Assembly (NCBI GenBank): GCA_025350385.1
Contig: JANXXZ010000228.1
Span: forward strand, 1-10,992
Length of the DNA stretch: 10,992 nt
Reading direction: 5' to 3'
Source of the DNA: Bacteroidales bacterium
GTDB taxonomy: Bacteria > Bacteroidota > Bacteroidia > Bacteroidales > UBA4417
Shown: in pieces, positions 1 through 7,307 of the stretch
Layout: each line of letters opens with the position of its first letter
How positions within the stretch are numbered: the stretch's first letter is position 1
The notes under the pieces: model-generated
Told to the model about the DNA's origin: nothing
Databases searched by the model: none
What the model saw: only the letters and a program-made list of their open reading frames with translations
Position numbers and translations under genes: made by a program

Positions 1-614
1 TACCTGTCAAAGAAATAGAGGATCAGATCCCGTGCCTTGATGTCGTAATCAGGATACATGGTAATTTTACCAAAGAAATATTTTACATCAGGATACTTAA
101 CAATAATAGCGCCCAACCCGTTCCAGATATTATCGAGAGCATACATGCCCTTACGGAGATCAACCGTTGGTTGGTAAGCCGGTTGAACAAACGAACGTCC
201 AAGTTCGATGGTAGAAGGTAGAAATTCTTTGATAAACTTATCTGATAGATGGAAGAGTTCAGCAGTTGGTGTATTAACCTGCCCATCGGGCAAAATCCGG
301 AGGTCTTTACAATGTATAAATCTGTATCCACCGATAATTTCCTGGTCACGGGGATTCCATACCAGGAGTTGTTTGAAGGTTGGGGTTTCACTGGTATCAA
401 ATTCATCAAGGTCACAGTCATTACCGGTGCCACCTCCTGCATCGCGAAAGGTGATTTCACGCAGTCGTCCTATTTCACGGGTAACATTAGGCGAATTTTG
501 CCATGAGACAATATATATTTCATTGCCACCGCTGTTGGTATCTTTTACAAATTTATCGCGTGTCAGTTCTGCAGTGAGAATATCTTTATCAATGGCTGGA
601 ATAATTTCTTGCAT
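1..614 (-). CDS. glsB: GlsB-like N-acyltransferase (GNAT fold, hemolysin-like), C-terminus cut by window edge
   Basis: This is a partial gene: 204 codons are open from ATG at 614 to the left edge with no stop. The protein reads as the 'hemolysin-like' GNAT acyltransferase family that includes GlsB of Bacteroides and OlsB of other bacteria. Those enzymes transfer a 3-hydroxyacyl group from acyl carrier protein to the amine of glycine or ornithine, the first step of amino-acid lipid synthesis at the inner membrane. Visible support is REIGRLREITFRDAGGGTG at about residues 46-64, DEFD at 70-73, the strand LLVWNPRDQEIIGGYRF at 83-99, and ELGRSFVQPAYQP at 137-149, a hallmark of this family. It lies 26 bases after the O-acyltransferase gene at 641-1501 on the same strand, so the two are probably one operon. 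The family is clear to me; the amino acid acylated (glycine rather than ornithine) is inferred from the likely host group. Confidence 0.72.
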   Translation of the reverse strand, partial: MQEIIPAIDKDILTAELTRDKFVKDTNSGGNEIYIVSWQNSPNVTREIGRLREITFRDAGGGTGNDCDLDEFDTSETPTFKQLLVWNPRDQEIIGGYRFIHCKDLRILPDGQVNTPTAELFHLSDKFIKEFLPSTIELGRSFVQPAYQPTVDLRKGMYALDNIWNGLGAIIVKYPDVKYFFGKITMYPDYDIKARDLILYFFDR

Positions 615-640
615 TTTATTCTTGTTTACAAGTTTAGTTA

Positions 641-1501
641 TTAAACAGTAAAAATTGCTTCCGGTTTTTGCTTAAGAAGATATACATGTTTTTTCAGCTT
701 TTGGGCCCAGACAATGTCTGTATATTTCCTGTCAAAGATTGTATATAGAATTGGTTTCCCAAAAGTGATTTTTATTTCTTTGTCCTTTTGTTTGTACATT
801 TCATCAGCCAGGTAGAGCATTTCAATATTTGCCTTGATCCTGAGTTTGGCGCGGACCATGGCCAGATTATAAAACCAATTTGAATTCCGGCCTTCAATAT
901 ATGCCGGAATGATATCTCGCTTATACTGACGGGTTTTAGTAATAAAGCTTTTTTTCCATTCCAGGTCGTATATTTTCCCCTTCTGTTTCCTTGAACAAAG
1001 ACCGGCAGGGAAATAGAGAATTGCTTTGCCCGATTCAAATGTTTCTTCAAACAAACGTGCATTTCCCGAATTACTGCCGTGCTTATTGATCGGGATAAAC
1101 AGTTCCTTCAGGTTCTCCAGGTTCATCAGAAGATCGTTCACTGGGAAGACCACATCAGGCCTTACCTTTCCAACCTCTCTTATTAATGCCATGCCATCAA
1201 GTCCGCCCAGCGGGTGGTTGGCTGCAATTGTCCAACGCTCCTGCTTCGAAACATTTTCCAATCCCTGCACCAGAATCTTCACTCCGAAATCTTTCAGGAC
1301 CTCTTCCAGGAATTCCAGCCCGAAAAGTTCACCATTCTCCCAAATAAGCCTGTTAAGATCATCCTGGTGGATGATCCTCTTCAGATAGTTGATGATAAAA
1401 CGCGGTATCGCCTTAAGTAAACGGGGATTCTTATCCGATATTACTTTTTCAAGATCGATGAAACTCCGGGCCCTGTCACTCTTAAAGGCTTGCTCTTCCA
1501 T
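641..1501 (-). CDS. glsA: GlsA-like O-acyltransferase (PlsC/LPLAT superfamily)
   Basis: A 286-residue acyltransferase of the PlsC (lysophospholipid acyltransferase) superfamily. Numbered from the ATG at 1501, it has NHPLGGLDG at residues 95-103 as motif I, with His96 and Asp102 as the likely catalytic pair. FPAG at 164-167 takes the place of the FPEG acyl-acceptor motif, and IIPAYIEG at 197-204 forms the last motif. The gap between His and Asp is five residues rather than the usual four. No signal peptide is evident, so it probably acts at the cytoplasmic face of the membrane. With the GNAT acyltransferase gene just downstream, the likely role is O-acylation of an N-acyl amino acid to give a glycine or ornithine lipid. 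A general phospholipid acyltransferase is the alternative. An in-frame TTG at 1549 would give 302 residues, but it overlaps a promoter-like element, so ATG 1501 is preferred. Confidence 0.75.
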   Translation of the reverse strand: MEEQAFKSDRARSFIDLEKVISDKNPRLLKAIPRFIINYLKRIIHQDDLNRLIWENGELFGLEFLEEVLKDFGVKILVQGLENVSKQERWTIAANHPLGGLDGMALIREVGKVRPDVVFPVNDLLMNLENLKELFIPINKHGSNSGNARLFEETFESGKAILYFPAGLCSRKQKGKIYDLEWKKSFITKTRQYKRDIIPAYIEGRNSNWFYNLAMVRAKLRIKANIEMLYLADEMYKQKDKEIKITFGKPILYTIFDRKYTDIVWAQKLKKHVYLLKQKPEAIFTV

Positions 1502-1546
1502 AAGTGATTCCAAAGGAATTTCAAATTGAGGTAAAACTATCCATTG

Positions 1547-1554
1547 CAAAAATA
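1547..1554 (-). promoter_or_regulatory. Candidate Bacteroidota -7 promoter element for the acyltransferase operon
   Basis: On the - strand this reads TATTTTTG, a full match to the TAnnTTTG element of Bacteroidota primary sigma factor promoters. It would place the transcript start about 40 bases upstream of the ATG at 1501. A TTTG that could serve as the -33 element lies 25 bases upstream, longer than the usual spacing of about 19-21. The call therefore rests on one element in an AT-rich stretch and could be chance. Confidence 0.35.
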
Positions 1555-1752
1555 ATCAATTTAGCTGTTTCAGCGCTTTCAAATTCAACAGCCTGGCCAG
1601 TAATGGCAATTATTATGTCAAAGAAGGCATTTATTAACAAAACTTCCTAGTAACCTCCATGATTTATATGCCTTTATTATCCGGTATTTAGTGAGGTTTT
1701 ATCCATTAAATCCATATTAAACAAGGGTTTTGTAAATTGTTAATAAAAAAAT

Positions 1753-1777
1753 GTGGGAAAAAGTGAAGATAAGTGGG
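1753..1777 (+). promoter_or_regulatory. MraZ operator: three direct repeats at 10-base period
   Basis: GTGGG at 1753-1757, GTGAA at 1763-1767 and GTGGG at 1773-1777 lie on one strand and one helical face, each preceded by an A-rich pair (AT or AA). This matches the known MraZ binding site, direct TGGG-type repeats at 10-base intervals upstream of mraZ in E. coli, and the AAAGTG-type repeats of Mycoplasma. The array ends 40 bases before the mraZ start at 1818, in the expected 5' leader or promoter-proximal position. It probably lets MraZ control its own operon. The middle copy is degenerate. Confidence 0.7.
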
Positions 1778-1817
1778 ATTCTTGAATTATTTTTACATCG
1801 GATTTATTCAAAAAAAG

Positions 1818-2285
1818 ATGATATCTCTGATTGGAGGACATGATTGCACTTTAGATGCCAAGGGAAGGGTATTGTTTCCCGGGGCTTTGAAGAAACAACT
1901 CATGCCTGTAATTAACCAGGGATTTATTATTAAAAGGAGCATGTTCCAGAATTGCCTTGAACTTTACCCTCGGCCAGTATGGGATAAGCAGATGAAGCAG
2001 ATCAATAAGCTGAATCGATTTATCAAGAAAAACAATGATTTTATCCGCCTTTTTATGGCAGGGGTTCGCGAGGTTGAGCTCGACAGCGCCGGGCGACTTC
2101 AGATACCCCGCGATCTCGTAGTTTTTGCCGATATGAAATCGGAAATAGTTCTGTCGTCGCAAACTGAGATGCTAGAAATATGGGACAAGGGGAAATATGA
2201 AGCACTGACGAACCCCAGCGAAAGCATTGATACAGAATCATTAGCTCAAGAAGTAATGGGAAATATACCGGTGGAAGACGAATAA
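1818..2285 (+). CDS. mraZ: MraZ, transcriptional regulator of the dcw cluster
   Basis: A 155-residue MraZ, a ring-forming DNA-binding protein made of two SpoVT/AbrB-like halves. Each half shows its signature: DAKGR at residues 13-17 followed by VLFPGALKKQL, and DSAGR at 89-93 followed by LQIPRDL. The ATG at 1818 is chosen because the protein then opens MISLIGGHDCTLDAKGR, as MraZ proteins usually do. The in-frame GTG at 1773 would add 15 residues unlike the family, and it lies inside the third operator repeat. It is the first gene of the dcw cluster, and in other bacteria MraZ represses the cluster by binding repeats like those at 1753-1777. A gap of 101 bases follows before rsmH. Length and motifs look complete. 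Confidence 0.93.
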   Translation: MISLIGGHDCTLDAKGRVLFPGALKKQLMPVINQGFIIKRSMFQNCLELYPRPVWDKQMKQINKLNRFIKKNNDFIRLFMAGVREVELDSAGRLQIPRDLVVFADMKSEIVLSSQTEMLEIWDKGKYEALTNPSESIDTESLAQEVMGNIPVEDE

Positions 2286-2321
2286 ACCGGATTTCACCAG
2301 TTTGCCAATATAATTTATCAG

Positions 2322-2338
2322 ACCGGGTTTTCCCTGGT
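2322..2338 (+). other. Small hairpin in the mraZ-rsmH gap
   Basis: ACCGGG (2322-2327), a TTTT loop and CCCTGGT (2332-2338) can pair as a six-base-pair stem with a single bulged T. It is not followed by a T-run, so it is not a standard intrinsic terminator. It may be a weak RNA structure in the 101-base spacer, or chance. No other clear signal is seen between 2286 and 2386. Confidence 0.3.
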
Positions 2339-2386
2339 TTCCCGTAGTTCATTTGAGATTTACCTGACTAACCACGCTTACCACTC

Positions 2387-3280
2387 ATGTACCACAACCC
2401 AATCATGCTGTCCGAATGCATCGAAGGCCTGAACATCAGGCCGGATGGGGTATATGTAGATCTCACGTTTGGAGGAGGAGGCCATTCAAGAGCTATCCTT
2501 GATAAACTGGATGAAACAGGCCGTCTTATCGGGTTTGACCAGGACGAAGATGCAGCCGGGAATTTAATTGAGGATCCCCGGTTTACTCTTGTAAGCGAAA
2601 ACTTCAGGTATATGAAGAATTTCCTGCGGCTTCACAAGGCAATGCCTGTTGATGGTATCCTGGCCGACCTGGGAATTTCATCGCACCATATTGATGAACC
2701 GGATCGTGGATTTGCCACACGCTTCAACGGCCCTCTCGACATGCGGATGGACAGGAGGCAATCCCTCACAGCCGCCAAGTTAGTAAATACCTACAGCGAG
2801 GAAAAACTGCAGCAGATCTTTACCCTTTACGGCGAAATTACCAATGCCAGGAAATTATCATCAGCAATTATTGAAGCACGCGTCACTCCGATTGAAACTG
2901 TGGACGAATTCAAAACCGTGATCGCGCCTCTTGTTCCCCGAAAAATTGAGAATAAATACCTGGCACAGGTTTTCCAGGCAATCCGGATAGAGGTCAACGA
3001 TGAATTAGGCGCATTACAATCCTTACTCAAACAAATTCCTGATGTGCTGACAACCGGTGGCAGGCTGGTTGTGATTTCCTATCATTCACTGGAAGACCGA
3101 CTGGTTAAGAATTTTATGAAAAGTGGAAATTTTGATGGAATTATCGAGAAAGACTTTTATGGTAACTTGATCGTCCCGCTGGAACCGGTTACCCGCAAAC
3201 CGCTGGTAGCAAGCCCTGCTGAGCTTGTGAGTAATCCCCGTTCGCGAAGTGCTAAACTAAGGGTAGCTGAAAAAATATAA
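2387..3280 (+). CDS. rsmH: RsmH (MraW), 16S rRNA m4C1402 methyltransferase
   Basis: A 297-residue S-adenosylmethionine-dependent methyltransferase that methylates N4 of C1402 in 16S rRNA at the ribosomal decoding centre, acting on the assembled small subunit. The Rossmann-like SAM site shows DLTFGGGGHS at residues 25-34 and GFDQD at 49-53. Further family motifs are ADLGISS at 93-99, RGFATRFNGPLDMRMD at 107-122, QVFQAIRIEVNDEL at 194-207 and SYHSLEDR at 231-238. Residues 123-193 fit the helical substrate domain inserted in this family. The start MYHNPIML is the usual RsmH opening. The stop is one base from the ATG of the ftsL-like gene, so the two are probably translationally coupled. Length and motifs look complete. 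Confidence 0.97.
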   Translation: MYHNPIMLSECIEGLNIRPDGVYVDLTFGGGGHSRAILDKLDETGRLIGFDQDEDAAGNLIEDPRFTLVSENFRYMKNFLRLHKAMPVDGILADLGISSHHIDEPDRGFATRFNGPLDMRMDRRQSLTAAKLVNTYSEEKLQQIFTLYGEITNARKLSSAIIEARVTPIETVDEFKTVIAPLVPRKIENKYLAQVFQAIRIEVNDELGALQSLLKQIPDVLTTGGRLVVISYHSLEDRLVKNFMKSGNFDGIIEKDFYGNLIVPLEPVTRKPLVASPAELVSNPRSRSAKLRVAEKI

Positions 3281-3281
3281 C

Positions 3282-3686
3282 ATGGAGGATGCACATAACA
3301 CGATAAAAGAGCAGGAGAAGCCGGAAGTTCCGTCACCTGAGAAGCCCGCTAAACCAAAGAAGCTGCGGAAAAACAGGTTGAGGATTGTGCTTGAAGGATC
3401 GTTCCTGACGCGTGACAAGGTAATCAGGCAGCTTCCTTACCTTATTATTCTGACCCTGTTGGGAGTGGTATACATCTTTAATTCCAACGCTGCTGATAAA
3501 ACAGCCATTGAGATCATCCGCACAAAAAATGAACTGGAAGAATTACGATTTAATTACATAAACACAAAATCGAAACTGATGCAAACTACAAGACAATCAG
3601 AGCTGGTGCATAGGTTGGAAATTAGGGGTGTGAAGGAATCGAAAATCCCGCCACGAAAAATTATTGTCGAAGAGTCCTTCAATTAA
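3282..3686 (+). CDS. ftsL: FtsL-like cell division protein
   Basis: A 134-residue bitopic membrane protein in the position of ftsL between rsmH and ftsI. The cytoplasmic part (residues 1-50) is rich in Lys, Pro and Glu, including EKPEVPSPEKPAKPKK. One transmembrane segment spans about 51-67 (LPYLIILTLLGVVYIFN). A periplasmic stretch of heptad-like character follows from about 74 to 112 (AIEIIRTKNELEELRF and on), expected to form a coiled coil. This is the architecture of FtsL, which joins FtsB and FtsQ to activate FtsW and FtsI at the septum. Sequence conservation in this family is low, so the call rests on architecture and position, with resemblance to the FtsL-like proteins of Bacteroidota. 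It starts one base after the rsmH stop and ends 25 bases before the ftsI ATG. Confidence 0.85.
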   Translation: MEDAHNTIKEQEKPEVPSPEKPAKPKKLRKNRLRIVLEGSFLTRDKVIRQLPYLIILTLLGVVYIFNSNAADKTAIEIIRTKNELEELRFNYINTKSKLMQTTRQSELVHRLEIRGVKESKIPPRKIIVEESFN

Positions 3687-3711
3687 TTCAACGCAACTAT
3701 TTAAAGCACAA

Positions 3712-5859
3712 ATGGAAAACAGAAAAGACATATTATGGCGGGTTTATCTGGTTTACGCCTTTATGTTCCTGTTTGCTCTCGCCATTTTCGGACGTATTGC
3801 GTATATTCAGTTTGTGCAGGGTGATATGTGGAAAGAAAAGGCTAAAAAGCTTTCACTTAGGTATTTCAATATCGAAGCTACAAGGGGTAACATTTATGAT
3901 GAAAACGGAGAATTCCTGGCTACCTCAGTCCCGATTTTTGAAATAAGGATGGATGTCGCCTCACCGCAGATCAAGGACAGCACTTTTGAAGGAAATGTAG
4001 ATTCCCTCGCAATCTGTCTGTCAAACTATTTTAAGGATCGTACCCGACGTGAATACAAATCAATAATGGTGAAAGCGAGGCGCGAAAAGAACCGTTATCT
4101 TTTATTAAAACGTACAGCTGACTATGACCAGGTTAAAAAGTTGCGCCAGTTCCCGATTTTCCGATTAGGAAAAAATTCCGGCGGATTGATAGCTGTTGTC
4201 CGCAATCGAAGGATCCTGCCCTACCAGCAACTGGCTTTCCGTACTATTGGTTGGGACAAGGAAGGCAATAAAAACGATCTCGGACTTGAAGGCGCTTACA
4301 GCAAAACCCTTGAAGGCACAAGCGGACAGCGGTTGTACCAGCGTATTCCTGATGGTAACTGGAAGCCGCTGAACAGTGAGAACGAAATTGATCCTCAGAA
4401 TGGCTGTGATGTTGTCAGCACTATCGACATTCACCTCCAGGATGTAGCGGAAGAGGCATTGCTCCGGCAGCTTGAAGCTAACGAGGCAAATCATGGATGT
4501 GCTATCCTGATGGAAGTTAAGACCGGACGAGTTAAAGCCATCGCCAACCTTGGTATCAACAAGGATGGTTTTTATGAAGAGAAATATAATTATGCTATAG
4601 GTGAAAGCACTGAACCAGGTTCTACGTTCAAGCTCTACTCCCTGCTGGCAGCATTTGAAGATAAAAAATTGACACTCAATGATATAGTTGATGCAACCGG
4701 CGGACAAACCAAATTTGGCAACCGTACCATGCATGATTCACATCTTGGCAACGAAGTAATGACCGTGCAAGAGGCGTTTGAAAAATCATCGAATGTGGGT
4801 ATAGCAAAACTGATTTACCGCTGCTATTCATCTAAGCCACAAGATTTTATTGACAGATTATATAGTTTTTCGGTAAATAAGCCACTCAACCTGGAAATTC
4901 CCGGCGAAGGCAACCCTGTTATAAAAGGAACTGAATCAAGAACCTGGTCGGCCGTTTCTTTACCCTGGAAATCGATCGGGTATGAGGTGGCACTCACCCC
5001 ATTGCAGATCCTTACGTTTTATAACGCAGTTGCCAATAACGGAGTGATGGTTAAGCCTCACTTTGTTAAAGAAATACGGCAACTCGGGGTAACTATCAAA
5101 ACCATTGAACCTGAGATCATAAATCATAAAATTGCGTCAGGCGAAGCCCTTACAATGGCGAGAACCATGCTTGAAGGCGTGGTTGAAAATGGTACAGGCA
5201 GTGTACTTAAGAACCCTATTTACAAGGTAGCCGGTAAAACCGGGACTGCACAGATTGCCCAAAACTCAGGGGGCTATAATAAATCGGATTACAAAGGCTC
5301 CTTTGTAGGCTATTTTCCGGCCGATAATCCAAAATATTCCTGCATCGTTGTCATAAATAATCCTTCTAAGGGGGTGTATTACGGCGGAGCAATTTCGGCC
5401 CCTGTTTTCAGGGAAATAGCTGACCGGGTGTATGCCACCGATTCAGAAATGGGTCTCAATTGGGCCGATTCAGTGAAAAGCACACATAACTTGCCCGTGC
5501 AAAACGGGCTCTGCAACGACTTCAAATATCTCTACCAGTGGATGGGTTTTGCCGGGTCGGCTTTACCTGCTTCGGAATGGGTGACCTCAAGAGCCGACAG
5601 CACAGGTAAAAGGTTTGCATCGCTGTCGCCTTCACTGCAACTCATTCCTGATGTAACCGGAATGGGTGCAAGAGATGCTCTATATTTCCTGGAAAAACTT
5701 GGTTTGAATGTGAAAATAAACGGGTTTGGCCTTGTCCGCAATCAATCCATTGCACCCGGAAGCCAGGTTACAGAAGGCAGTATGATCATTCTTGAAATGG
5801 GAGTACAAAATGAGAAATCCAGGTCCGCAATCATAAAGCAAAAGGCAGCAACCTCATGA
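3712..5859 (+). CDS. ftsI: FtsI / PBP2B-type septal transpeptidase with C-terminal PASTA domain
   Basis: A 715-residue class B penicillin-binding protein that cross-links septal peptidoglycan in the periplasm. A transmembrane anchor lies at about residues 11-33. The dimerisation (pedestal) domain includes RGNIYDENGEFLATS at 59-73. The transpeptidase domain has all three active-site motifs: STFK at 304-307 (Ser304 nucleophile), SSN at 359-361 and KTG at 509-511. After a linker of roughly 70 residues, one PASTA domain (about 645-698, opening LIPDVTGMGARDAL) ends the protein. E. coli FtsI lacks this domain and is shorter; PASTA-bearing forms are common in Bacteroidota and Firmicutes. ATG 3712 (MENRKDILWR) is preferred over an in-frame TTG at 3664, which lies inside ftsL. 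The stop overlaps the murE start as ATGA, suggesting coupling. FtsW (10033 onward) is the likely partner. Confidence 0.96.
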   Translation: MENRKDILWRVYLVYAFMFLFALAIFGRIAYIQFVQGDMWKEKAKKLSLRYFNIEATRGNIYDENGEFLATSVPIFEIRMDVASPQIKDSTFEGNVDSLAICLSNYFKDRTRREYKSIMVKARREKNRYLLLKRTADYDQVKKLRQFPIFRLGKNSGGLIAVVRNRRILPYQQLAFRTIGWDKEGNKNDLGLEGAYSKTLEGTSGQRLYQRIPDGNWKPLNSENEIDPQNGCDVVSTIDIHLQDVAEEALLRQLEANEANHGCAILMEVKTGRVKAIANLGINKDGFYEEKYNYAIGESTEPGSTFKLYSLLAAFEDKKLTLNDIVDATGGQTKFGNRTMHDSHLGNEVMTVQEAFEKSSNVGIAKLIYRCYSSKPQDFIDRLYSFSVNKPLNLEIPGEGNPVIKGTESRTWSAVSLPWKSIGYEVALTPLQILTFYNAVANNGVMVKPHFVKEIRQLGVTIKTIEPEIINHKIASGEALTMARTMLEGVVENGTGSVLKNPIYKVAGKTGTAQIAQNSGGYNKSDYKGSFVGYFPADNPKYSCIVVINNPSKGVYYGGAISAPVFREIADRVYATDSEMGLNWADSVKSTHNLPVQNGLCNDFKYLYQWMGFAGSALPASEWVTSRADSTGKRFASLSPSLQLIPDVTGMGARDALYFLEKLGLNVKINGFGLVRNQSIAPGSQVTEGSMIILEMGVQNEKSRSAIIKQKAATS

Positions 5860-7307
5860 ACGAACTGATCGAAATTATCAGGGGAGTTAAGGTTCTCCAA
5901 TTCGCAGGGCCGCAACAATGCCTTGTAAAAGAAATCACGTTCGATTCGAGAGCAGTAAAACCAGGTAGTCTATTTATTGCAGTAAAAGGAACCCTGCACG
6001 ACGGGCATCAATTCATAAACCAAACCATTTCATCAGGAGCCTGCGCAGTAGTTTGCGAGAGTGTGCCGGAAGTGCTATCCGATGGAATTTCGTACATCAA
6101 AGTTGCTGATAGTAGTCAGGCACTGGGAATTATTGCTTCCAACTGGTTCGGCAACCCTTCCGGGAAGCTAAAACTTGTCGGGATAACCGGAACAAACGGT
6201 AAGACTACCACAGTTACTCTGCTCCATAATCTTTTCAGGGAACTTGGGTATCATGCCGGAGTATTGTCGACTATTAAAAACCTGATTGATGAAGAAGAAA
6301 TCCCTGCCACCCATACCACTCCCGATGCCATCCATCTGAATGAACTACTTAGCCGCATGGTAGAGCACGGTTGCACTCATTGTTTCATGGAGGTAAGTTC
6401 ACATGCGATTGTTCAGAACCGGGTTGCAGGCTTACAATTCGCCGGGGGTATTTTTTCCAACATTACCCACGATCATCTTGATTTCCATAAAACATTTGAT
6501 GTATACCTGAAGGCAAAGAAACGTTTTTTCGATGAATTGCCTGCCGATGCTTTCGCCCTAACGAATGCAGATGACAAAAACGGCAGGGTAATGCTTCAGA
6601 ACTGCAAAGCGCAGAAGAAAACTTATGGGCTGAAGAGCATGGCAGACTTCAAGGGAAAAATCATAGAATCTCTCCTTGACGGGCTTCACATAGATATTGA
6701 CAGTCATGACACCTGGTGTCGTCTTGTAGGCCGCTTTAATGGTTACAACCTGCTGGCAGTCTATGCAACAGCTGTCTTACTGGGAGAATCAGCTTTTGAG
6801 GTTCTAACAGTTCTCAGTAACCTTGGATCAGTTGAAGGACGTTTCGATTATATCAAATCATCCAACGGAACCATAGCCATAGTCGATTATGCCCACACTC
6901 CTGATGCTCTGCAAAACGTCCTGGAAACGATTTCAGAGCTAAGAACAGGTAATGAGTTGCTCATCACGGTAGTGGGTTGCGGTGGCGACCGTGATCGGTC
7001 CAAACGCCCTATTATGGCGCGAATTGCATGTAAGATGAGTGATAAGGTGATCCTGACTTCTGATAATCCCCGCTCAGAAGATCCGGAAGCAATTATCACG
7101 GAAATGCTTTCAGGAGTGGAGGCTGATCAGAAGAAAAAAGTACTGGCCATTACCGACAGGCATGAAGCCATCCGCACGGCCTGCGTAATGAGTCGCCCCG
7201 GAGATGTAATACTTGTTGCAGGCAAAGGTCATGAGAAATACCAGGACATAGCCGGAGTTAAACATCTGTTTGACGATAAAAAAATCCTTACCGAAATACT
7301 AACCTAA
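5856..7307 (+). CDS. murE: MurE, UDP-MurNAc-L-Ala-D-Glu:meso-diaminopimelate ligase
   Basis: A 483-residue cytoplasmic Mur ligase that uses ATP to add the third residue of the peptidoglycan stem peptide. The N-terminal UDP-sugar domain includes TFDSRAVKPGSLFIAVKG at 28-45. The central ATPase domain has the P-loop GTNGKTT at 112-118, THTTPD at 152-157, EVSSHA at 179-184 and NITHDHLDFH at 202-211. Lys221 in YLKAK is the expected carbamylated lysine. The C-terminal domain has DYAHTPDAL at 344-352, GCGGDRDRSKR at 374-384 and DNPR at 403-406. DNPR is the signature for meso-diaminopimelate rather than lysine, which fits a Gram-negative wall. AGKGHE at 455-460 is also typical. The start overlaps the ftsI stop by four bases. 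The following gap holds no murF, which must lie elsewhere. Confidence 0.97.
   Translation: MNELIEIIRGVKVLQFAGPQQCLVKEITFDSRAVKPGSLFIAVKGTLHDGHQFINQTISSGACAVVCESVPEVLSDGISYIKVADSSQALGIIASNWFGNPSGKLKLVGITGTNGKTTTVTLLHNLFRELGYHAGVLSTIKNLIDEEEIPATHTTPDAIHLNELLSRMVEHGCTHCFMEVSSHAIVQNRVAGLQFAGGIFSNITHDHLDFHKTFDVYLKAKKRFFDELPADAFALTNADDKNGRVMLQNCKAQKKTYGLKSMADFKGKIIESLLDGLHIDIDSHDTWCRLVGRFNGYNLLAVYATAVLLGESAFEVLTVLSNLGSVEGRFDYIKSSNGTIAIVDYAHTPDALQNVLETISELRTGNELLITVVGCGGDRDRSKRPIMARIACKMSDKVILTSDNPRSEDPEAIITEMLSGVEADQKKKVLAITDRHEAIRTACVMSRPGDVILVAGKGHEKYQDIAGVKHLFDDKKILTEILT

Larger units (their letters stand above)
1502..1817. other. Divergent intergenic control region
   Basis: This AT-rich stretch of 316 bases separates the - strand acyltransferase genes from the + strand dcw cluster, so it must hold promoters for both directions. 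I see no convincing gene in it. It contains the - strand -7 element at 1547-1554, a short palindrome GCTG-TTT-CAGC at 1564-1574 just upstream of that element, and the MraZ-type repeats at 1753-1777. A possible weak + strand -7 element, TAAATTG at 1733-1739, departs from the TAnnTTTG consensus and has no good -33 partner, so the mraZ promoter cannot be placed with confidence. Confidence 0.6.

Noticed and set aside
208..651. 147-codon + strand open frame over the left edge
   Set aside because: It is the complement of the GNAT acyltransferase frame, which has clear family motifs; the translated + strand product is low-complexity and Ser-rich, as a shadow frame would be.
1733..1739. TAAATTG as the mraZ promoter -7 box
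   Set aside because: It departs from TAnnTTTG and no TTTG lies at the expected distance upstream, so it is mentioned only as a weak possibility.
3664..3711. In-frame TTG extension of ftsI by 16 residues
   Set aside because: It overlaps the end of ftsL and adds a polar stretch; the ATG at 3712 gives the usual short cytoplasmic start before the membrane anchor.
4165..4734. 189-codon antisense open frame within ftsI
   Set aside because: It lies opposite the pedestal and transpeptidase coding region, has no recognisable domain, and ftsI is clearly the real gene.
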